Shown: piece by piece, positions 6,641 to 11,782 of the stretch
How positions within the stretch are numbered: the stretch's first letter is position 1
Layout of the letters: the number at the start of each line of letters is the position of its first letter
Source of the DNA: SAR202 cluster bacterium
GTDB taxonomy: Bacteria > Chloroflexota > Dehalococcoidia > SAR202 > CAJWER01
Length of the DNA stretch: 11,782 nucleotides
NCBI GenBank assembly: GCA_030740335.1
Contig: JASLXL010000171.1
Location: 1-11,782 of the forward strand
Reading direction: 5' to 3'
The notes under the pieces: generated by a model
Told to the model about the DNA's origin: nothing
What the model saw: the letters and a program-made list of their open reading frames with translations, nothing else
Databases searched by the model: none
Position numbers and translations under genes: made by a program

Positions 6641-9166
6641 CTACCTCTCCCAGTCTTGTATCCGCTGCTCCAACGCCGCCTTGGCCTCCAGGAAGGGGCG
6701 CTCAAGGTAGGCCATGTGGTCGCCTTCGCCGTGGTGGTGGGTAATGGTCTCAGGGTCATGCTGCGCCGACACTTGGCGGATATAGGTGAGTGAGCCCTCG
6801 ATCGATGTGAGCATGTTGCGGGCGATTTCAGGGTCGAACATCGACCACTCCCCCTTGCAGGCAACGTAGACAGGGGAGGTGTGGGCGAAGATGCCTCGAC
6901 GCCACGCGTCGAAGTGTACGCCGACGATGCTGCTGGATGCGGAGTGCTTATGGGACCATGAGGGAGGCTGGCCGCTGTTAAAATTGCCCTCCGTGTAGTA
7001 CTCAGGCCCTCCGCACCTTGCGGCCAGCCACGTGTGGTCGGCGACCGTGATATTTTCCGACAGCATGAGTCGCCGCGATCCCTTTTTTGAGTGAACAGAA
7101 GCAACAACATGTCCCTCCTGAACGATCTCCAGCGAGTAGATCGGGAAGATGCTCTCGGCGGTCGCCTCGACCTGCACGCTCCCTGGGCCAGAAATTTGTA
7201 ATGTGTCGCCGATGTCGTGGCCGTCGACCGTTAGTCGGATGATAGGACCGCTGCTGGCGAAGGTTCTTCCAGAGGCCACGGCTTTGCACCAGTTGTCGTA
7301 GTCGAAGCTCTGGCCCTCGGGGAGGCGGGCGTAGGTGCGGGACAGCCCGACCGTAACGTCGGCTGACATCTTGTCGGTGCCCCCTACAAGCGGAATCCGG
7401 TAGCCGGAGTTCAGGGTCTGGTAGTAACCGTTGTGGGCCTTCTCGTGCATCCTCACCATTTCCATGCCCTCGATACGCCCGGTGGCAATCAACGCCACTA
7501 TCTCGCCGCTGAGGCTGCCGATATGTGGGGCGATAACAGTGCCGCCCTGCGCGTGGCACTGGTCCGCCCAGTCGCTTAGTGTCGCTTCCATTGTGCCACC
7601 AAGCTCGGCCTCGCCGGGGCCGTTGGTACACCACGGCATTACCGGCTCCTTGAGCCCCCACAGGATCAGGTGGCCCATGGCGTGCTCCCGGTTCTCCTGG
7701 CAAACGTACACGACGTTGTCGCCGACCTGAGACACGGTTGGCCGGCCAGTAAAGTCCTCGATACTTGTAAACAGGTTGCCCCACTGCGACTGGAGTAGGT
7801 TTACGACGTTGAGGTCCTCGCCCTGCCCCTCCGTTAGCGCACCCTGAGCTGACAGGAAGTGCACGTGGGAGTCCCCGCTATACCAGCGCTCACGGTTCAT
7901 GTGCACCCACCGTTTGATGCTTAGGGTCAGCTCTCGTTGGCCAGGTTCGATTGTGACAGTCTTTCGCAACGGCTCGTACTCGAATCCGCGGGCCACATCG
8001 ACGATCACCTCGCCCCTGGGCAGCCATCCCTGGCATTTGCCGTCGATGTATGCATAGGTGATCTGGCCCAGTCGTACGTCGCCGCCTATGTCGAATATGT
8101 CGGTGGCGAGGTTCGAGTTCACCTGGTTGTGGTGGCCGTATGGCTGGTACGGCACGCCGTCGGGCGAGCGGAAGTGGATGCGGCATGGCACTGGCTCGTT
8201 TGTGTCTGCGTCCAGGACCGTCGTGTGCACCCAGTTCTTGCCTTGCTCGGCCAGATCGACCGTGATGCCTGGCGTTTCGACCGTTCCTTCGGTCTGCACG
8301 TCACCCCAGTTGACCTGACCTACGGGCTCGTCGTGTTGGCGAACCTCGACGGTTGATGACGGCGACGCCGCGATATCGACGTAGGCTGGCGATGAGCTAG
8401 TGTTCTGCTGCTGGCCCCAGCCTGCGAACGCGTCGTCAAGGAAGTCGGCTGTAGTGCCCTGAGGTAGCGGATGGACGTAGCCTGCGACTCCCCGGTCGAC
8501 TTCAACATCTAGGTCGAACTTCTTTGCGGCATTGGCTTCGTCGTTCAGGAGAATCTTCGCAGGCTTTTTGCCGTCTCTCGATACGGGGTCCTCGTCCAGG
8601 CCGCCCAGAGTAATCCCGGCCACCAGGAATCGTGGCCCGTGTGAGCCCAGTTCGATCGACTCGACGACGACATTAGGCTTTGGATTCTCCCAGACCCACA
8701 GTAGATACCAGCGGCCCATAGACGTAGAGGTCTCCATTGAGCGCCTTCCCGAGTCCTTCCAGGTACCTTCGTACCGAGGGAAGAGGCTGTGGGGCTGGTC
8801 GATGAAGGCAGAGTAGGGCGTCCCAGCGGTTGGCGAACCGATCTCGAATCCGGTCCGAATCGGGACAACTATGCTATCGCCGCTGACGAGCTTGAACGTA
8901 TACTCTGCCACGGGCTCTCCAGAGGCTTGCGTCGGGTCCAGCGTACGGTGGGCGATCACGATTCGGCGAGCGAGCTTGCCCACAGGGACCGTAATCGCGG
9001 CATCCGGCGAATCCAATGCCACGAGACAGTTGTCGGGATTGGCTCCCATCTGAAACGGAAGGCCCCGAAGTAGAACATTTCCAATCGGTGGCAAGTCTTC
9101 TCCGCCGATCACGTCGAGTCCAGCATTGAACAGAGGGGACAGATCGAGAGGCTCGTAGTCTGGCAT
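6641..9166 (-). CDS. CehA/McbA family PHP-type metallohydrolase, large multidomain form
   Basis: An 841-residue protein from the preferred ATG at 9166. Three parts are visible: a beta-rich N-terminal region (about 1-290) with LFNAGLD and GLPFQMG; a carboxypeptidase-regulatory-like sandwich (about 310-425; HTTVLDADTNEPVPCRIHF, then GEVIVDVARGFEYEP); and a PHP-type metallohydrolase domain starting at RERWYSGDSHVHFL. HVH (7859-7867, residues 434 and 436) is the expected metal pair; further candidate ligands are in VIAPHIG and VGGTDKMS. CehA and McbA hydrolyse carbaryl, an aryl ester, so hydrolysis of an ester-like bond is the family expectation; the substrate here is unknown. ATG 9166 has AAGGAG just upstream (9171-9176) and TATACT at 9206-9201. 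An in-frame GTG at 9286 with AGGAGG would add 40 residues, but that stretch holds the sulfatase promoter. No signal peptide. Stop TAG. Confidence 0.85.
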   Translation of the reverse strand: MPDYEPLDLSPLFNAGLDVIGGEDLPPIGNVLLRGLPFQMGANPDNCLVALDSPDAAITVPVGKLARRIVIAHRTLDPTQASGEPVAEYTFKLVSGDSIVVPIRTGFEIGSPTAGTPYSAFIDQPHSLFPRYEGTWKDSGRRSMETSTSMGRWYLLWVWENPKPNVVVESIELGSHGPRFLVAGITLGGLDEDPVSRDGKKPAKILLNDEANAAKKFDLDVEVDRGVAGYVHPLPQGTTADFLDDAFAGWGQQQNTSSSPAYVDIAASPSSTVEVRQHDEPVGQVNWGDVQTEGTVETPGITVDLAEQGKNWVHTTVLDADTNEPVPCRIHFRSPDGVPYQPYGHHNQVNSNLATDIFDIGGDVRLGQITYAYIDGKCQGWLPRGEVIVDVARGFEYEPLRKTVTIEPGQRELTLSIKRWVHMNRERWYSGDSHVHFLSAQGALTEGQGEDLNVVNLLQSQWGNLFTSIEDFTGRPTVSQVGDNVVYVCQENREHAMGHLILWGLKEPVMPWCTNGPGEAELGGTMEATLSDWADQCHAQGGTVIAPHIGSLSGEIVALIATGRIEGMEMVRMHEKAHNGYYQTLNSGYRIPLVGGTDKMSADVTVGLSRTYARLPEGQSFDYDNWCKAVASGRTFASSGPIIRLTVDGHDIGDTLQISGPGSVQVEATAESIFPIYSLEIVQEGHVVASVHSKKGSRRLMLSENITVADHTWLAARCGGPEYYTEGNFNSGQPPSWSHKHSASSSIVGVHFDAWRRGIFAHTSPVYVACKGEWSMFDPEIARNMLTSIEGSLTYIRQVSAQHDPETITHHHGEGDHMAYLERPFLEAKAALEQRIQDWER

Positions 9167-9170
9167 GAGG

Positions 9171-9206
9171 CTCCTTACGACGGACGAGGTACTGGGCGCC
9201 AGTATA
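9171..9206 (-). promoter_or_regulatory. -10 box and Shine-Dalgarno site for the CehA-like gene
   Basis: On the minus strand, TATACT (9206-9201) predicts a start near 9194 and a leader of about 27 nt. AAGGAG (9176-9171) lies 4 nt before the ATG at 9166. No clear -35 is present at 17 bp; TTGGCC lies 23 bp away. This supports the shorter protein start. Confidence 0.4.
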
Positions 9207-9245
9207 GCACCGTCATTCTGCGCCACTGCGGCCAAAGCGCCTTGG

Positions 9246-9312
9246 TTGACAGGTTTATAGGCTCCACGTACCATCACCTCTGCCACTCCCTCCTCCTAAC
9301 CCCCTACGGAGG
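9246..9312 (+). promoter_or_regulatory. Sigma-70-type promoter and Shine-Dalgarno site for the sulfatase gene
   Basis: A perfect TTGACA (9246-9251), a 17-bp spacer and TACCAT (9269-9274; 4 of 6 matches to TATAAT) predict transcription from about 9281. GGAGG at 9308-9312 stands 9 nt before the GTG at 9322. The promoter lies opposite the optional 40-codon extension of the metallohydrolase gene. Confidence 0.6.
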
Positions 9313-9321
9313 CAAAGTCCA

Positions 9322-10746
9322 GTGAACTCCCGCTCAGCGCCTAACGTCGTCTTCATCCTTGTGGATGACATGGGCTACGGCGACTTCAGTGTCTTCAACG
9401 ATGGCCGATCGAGCACGCCGACCCTTGACGCCCTCATGGCCGAGGGCACCGGTCTTACGCAGCAGTATTCGGCATCGCCGGTGTGCAACCCCTCCCGTGC
9501 CTCGCTTTTGACCGGGCGCTACCCTCATCGGACTGGCTCGATTGATACGCTGGAGTGGTGGGGACTGGACCGGCTTGCACTGCGGGAAACCTCCCTGGCC
9601 GAGGTCCTGAGTCGCGCTGGATACGCCACGAGTCACATAGGGAAGTGGCACCTGGGGGCCTACGACGATCGCTACCATCCCAGAAACCGAGGGTACAGCG
9701 AAGCCGTCTGCTTTCGAGGTGGAATGCACGACTACTGGGACTGGAGGCTTGATTACCAGGACACCGTATTGCGAGCGGATGGGCGTTATCTCACTGACGT
9801 TTGGACGGACGAGGCCGTGTCGTTCGTCGAGCGGCGCGCCGGGGAGGGGCCGTTCTTTCTGAGCCTGAATTACAACGCGCCCCACACTCCGCTTCAGGCG
9901 CCGGAGAAAGAGATTGCGCCGTTCCTAGAGGACGGCCGATTCAACGAGGGCGTCGCGACCTTGTATGGGATGATTCGGCGGATGGACTCAGGGGTCGCCA
10001 AGGTCCTAGATGCCCTGGATCGAACGGGCCAGCGAGACAACACTGTGGTAGTTTTCACCAGCGACAACGGTCCGCAATTTGGGACGGTGTCCCCCGATCA
10101 CTGCGCATGGGACATCACACGTTTCAACTGCCAGTATGCGGGAGCAAAGGGGACCACATATGAGGGCGGCATACGGGTGCCTGGAATCATTCGTTGGCCT
10201 GCGGGTCTTGAAGGCGGTCGTACCGTCGACCAGATGGTCCATTTCACGGATTGGTTCCCGACGCTGCTCTCAGCCATCGGCATCGACACACCAGGGGAGT
10301 TGAACCTGGACGGCAGGGACGCCTGGCCTGTACTCCAGGGACTCAGTGATCAGGTCGAACAGAAGCGCTTCTGGCAGTGGAACCGGTTCGCTCCCGACAT
10401 AACTGCTAACGCCGCCATGAGGGACGGCGACTGGAAGCTCGTGCGACCTCGAATAGACGAAGTGATGCGGATACCCGACAACGACGATCTGCGCACCTCG
10501 ATGTACGAACCGGAACGCTTCATCGAAGGGGGCCTCATTTCAGGGCCGTATCCGGACCGCGATGTACCTCCTCCGCCTCCAGCGGAATTGTATGATCTGG
10601 CCAGCGACCCTCTTGAACGCCACGATCTGGCTGGAGAGCAGACGGAGCGGACCCGCAGAATGCTGAGCGAACTGGAGACGTGGTTCGAGGATGTGGAGGC
10701 CGACCGTGCGACTATCGACGACGGCTGGCAGGGCATCAGGGGGTAA
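9322..10746 (+). CDS. Type I sulfatase (formylglycine-dependent, alkaline-phosphatase superfamily)
   Basis: A 474-residue sulfatase that should hydrolyse a sulfate ester. NVVFILVDDMGYGD supplies the metal-binding Asp15-Asp16. The signature VCNPSRASLLTGR has Cys55 (codon 9484-9486) in C-x-P-S-R, the site converted to formylglycine by FGE or an anaerobic maturase. Further active-site motifs are SHIGKWHLG, NAPHTPL, VVFTSDNGPQ (Asp-Asn metal ligands) and GAKGTTYEGGIRVPGI (Lys). The C-terminal subdomain has the usual MRDGDWKLVR and ELYDLASDPLERHDLA. Length is normal. There is no signal peptide, unlike most secreted sulfatases, so it probably acts in the cytoplasm. The start is GTG with GGAGG 9 nt upstream; VNSRSAPN leads straight into the first strand. 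No maturation enzyme lies in the window. It is divergent from the metallohydrolase and is followed 3 bp later by an amidohydrolase relic. Substrate unknown. Confidence 0.93.
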   Translation: MNSRSAPNVVFILVDDMGYGDFSVFNDGRSSTPTLDALMAEGTGLTQQYSASPVCNPSRASLLTGRYPHRTGSIDTLEWWGLDRLALRETSLAEVLSRAGYATSHIGKWHLGAYDDRYHPRNRGYSEAVCFRGGMHDYWDWRLDYQDTVLRADGRYLTDVWTDEAVSFVERRAGEGPFFLSLNYNAPHTPLQAPEKEIAPFLEDGRFNEGVATLYGMIRRMDSGVAKVLDALDRTGQRDNTVVVFTSDNGPQFGTVSPDHCAWDITRFNCQYAGAKGTTYEGGIRVPGIIRWPAGLEGGRTVDQMVHFTDWFPTLLSAIGIDTPGELNLDGRDAWPVLQGLSDQVEQKRFWQWNRFAPDITANAAMRDGDWKLVRPRIDEVMRIPDNDDLRTSMYEPERFIEGGLISGPYPDRDVPPPPPAELYDLASDPLERHDLAGEQTERTRRMLSELETWFEDVEADRATIDDGWQGIRG

Positions 10747-10749
10747 GAC

Positions 10750-10959
10750 ATGGACATGATATTAACCGGCGGGACCGTGCTTACGATGGACCCGCAGGTC
10801 CGCCGGGCCGAGGCGGTGGCAGTACGGGACGGCAAGATCGCATCGGTTGGGTTTGCGATCGAGATCGCTGCTATGGCCCGCGAATACGACTGCAAGTTAG
10901 GGTTGGGCCGATTCCAGCTTATTGAGATGTTTGACTGTGATTTACCTGAGCCCGCCTAA
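10750..10959 (+). pseudogene. YtcJ-like amidohydrolase relic fused to an unrelated tail
   Basis: A 69-codon reading frame starting 3 bp after the sulfatase stop. Residues 1-35 (MDMILTGGTVLTMDP, then AEAVAVRDGKIASVG) are the typical N-terminal beta-sandwich opening of YtcJ-like metal-dependent amidohydrolases, which are normally some 500 residues long. After Val-Gly at about 10850, or at the latest after EIAAMA (about 10885), the family pattern stops. The metal-binding HxH and the whole TIM barrel are absent. The tail CKLGLGRFQLIEMFDCDLPEPA looks like the C-terminus of another protein that I do not recognise. An internal deletion joining two genes is the simplest reading. An interrupted palindrome, GCGATC-GA-GATCGC (10855-10868), lies in the joint region. 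Its stop overlaps that of the convergent serine hydrolase. A short expressed peptide cannot be excluded. Confidence 0.65.
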
Positions 10960-11782
10960 CTTGCTCCAGTCTTGACGAAGTGGATGTTCTGGACTCGATC
11001 TGTGCTGCACGTGAATCCGGTGATCCTGTTGTTCTTGTCGCGAACAAAGTAAGCGTCGGCCATCATTAGCTTGAATTGGTCTGCACGTAGGTTGATGGGT
11101 TCCTCGTCTCCGTCGGCGTGCCTCAGGTATATTTCGGTGCCATTGAGGACCAGTTGGAGGGTTGCCTGCAATTCGTCGTTGGAGTACTTGCCGACAAACT
11201 CCTGCAGGCGAAACTCGTCCTCCAGGTATGTGTCGGCAATCTGTCGGGTGAGCCGGGTGGCCGAAATGGAGTCCAGGTTGGTTAGGCAAATAGCGGTGAA
11301 CCGCTGCTCTGGGAAGCGAATCATGTCAGTTCGAATTCCGGACCATTCTCCGGCGTGGCGGGTGTTTTCGAGCCCTTTGTACTGTCCGCGGAGCAGACCG
11401 AACGCGTAATTGGTCTCCGCTCCTGTATTTAGCATCCCACGGCTGGATATCAGTTCGATAAAGCCGCCCTCGCCTATTTTGCTGTCATAAAAATTCTGGT
11501 CCCAGAGAAACAGGTCGCCTATGGTCGTGACAAACGCGCCATGGCCTTTCACCTTGAAGTTGGTCGGATCCTCCTCGAATCCCCCTTCGGGCTTGGGGCT
11601 ATAGCCCTTCACGCGGTGTACGTTATCTGGCCGATCTCGGTCGAGCATGTAGGAGTCCTTCATGCCCAGCGGTCGGAAAATGTGCGCCTCAGCGAAATCA
11701 CCGAACGAAGAGTCACTCACGCGCTCGATGATCTCCGCCAGTAGCACGTAGCCGGAATTACCGTAGACATGTCTCGCCCCCG
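10956..11782 (-). CDS. Class-C beta-lactamase-like serine hydrolase, partial (N-terminus off right edge)
   Basis: The last 275 or so residues of a beta-lactamase/penicillin-binding-fold serine hydrolase; the frame is open to the right edge, and the SxxK nucleophile lies outside. The YxN motif is visible as Tyr-Gly-Asn (Tyr codon 11763-11765) in VYGNSGYVLLAEIIERVS. It is followed by IFRPLGMKDSYM, GHGAFVTTIGDLFLWDQNFY, ETNYAFGL, and HAGEWSGIRTDMIRFPE as the HxG (KTG-equivalent) strand. From about DEFRLQEFVGKY onward the C-terminal 85 residues form a separate beta-barrel, lipocalin-like domain (LNGTEIYLR, FVRDKNNRITGFT, VQNIHF), common in esterase or peptidase members of this family. True beta-lactamase activity is therefore doubtful; esterase or D-amino peptidase roles are more usual. 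The stop is TAG, overlapping the convergent amidohydrolase relic by 4 bp. Confidence 0.85.
   Translation of the reverse strand, partial: GARHVYGNSGYVLLAEIIERVSDSSFGDFAEAHIFRPLGMKDSYMLDRDRPDNVHRVKGYSPKPEGGFEEDPTNFKVKGHGAFVTTIGDLFLWDQNFYDSKIGEGGFIELISSRGMLNTGAETNYAFGLLRGQYKGLENTRHAGEWSGIRTDMIRFPEQRFTAICLTNLDSISATRLTRQIADTYLEDEFRLQEFVGKYSNDELQATLQLVLNGTEIYLRHADGDEEPINLRADQFKLMMADAYFVRDKNNRITGFTCSTDRVQNIHFVKTGAS

Noticed and set aside
9167..9286. 40-codon N-terminal extension of the metallohydrolase gene
   Set aside because: It overlaps a good sulfatase promoter and would leave only 35 bp between divergent genes. ATG 9166 has its own Shine-Dalgarno site. Kept as an alternative only.
1..11782. 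CRISPR array, tRNA genes, insertion sequence or phage attachment site
   Set aside because: No regularly spaced repeats, cloverleaf, transposase or terminal inverted repeats were seen on either strand.

Overview
The window is about 11.8 kb of bacterial DNA, GC-rich by eye. The gene content is a phytanoyl-CoA-dioxygenase-like oxygenase, an EntS-type MFS exporter, a FluC channel, a DRG/OBG-type GTPase with a TGS domain, a CehA/McbA metallohydrolase and a cytoplasmic sulfatase. Together these suggest a free-living marine or soil bacterium, most like the SAR202/Dehalococcoidia side of the Chloroflexota. That placement is inferred from gene families only; there is no rRNA or other phylogenetic marker. 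No CRISPR array, tRNA, rRNA, transposase or phage gene is visible.

Left part (1-3058). An SRPBCC-fold protein (TTG start) and a DUF952 gene are coupled by an ATGA overlap on the minus strand. The DUF952 gene carries an in-frame TAG where the family has tryptophan. Divergent from them is a PhyH-family gene with a clear -10 box and Shine-Dalgarno site, but its first iron-binding His is Asp. A GC-rich palindrome precedes the MFS exporter.

Middle (3059-5245). Convergent with the MFS gene is a heavily decayed cytochrome c gene on the minus strand. It has lost its N-terminal heme domain, has a CxxCH motif changed to YxxCH, is frameshifted in a run of six G, and has an early stop. It abuts crcB (fluoride channel). 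crcB is divergent from the DRG-like GTPase across a 67-82 bp gap (depending on the crcB start). The gap holds repeated CGCGA/TCGCG half-sites and a -10 box placed for leaderless transcription.

Right part (5246-11782). A catabolic-looking cluster: a beta-propeller glycosidase-like protein (+) is convergent (6-bp gap) with a large CehA/McbA-type PHP metallohydrolase (-). The metallohydrolase is divergent from a type I sulfatase (+). None of the three has a signal peptide, so they probably act in the cytoplasm on an imported sulfated or esterified compound (inference). The sulfatase is followed by a 69-codon relic that starts as a YtcJ-like amidohydrolase and ends in unrelated sequence. This overlaps the end of a partial class-C-beta-lactamase-like serine hydrolase that runs off the right edge.

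The most distinctive aspect is local gene decay: three broken genes and one enzyme with a lost catalytic ligand sit among intact genes. I found no convincing new defence or mobile system.
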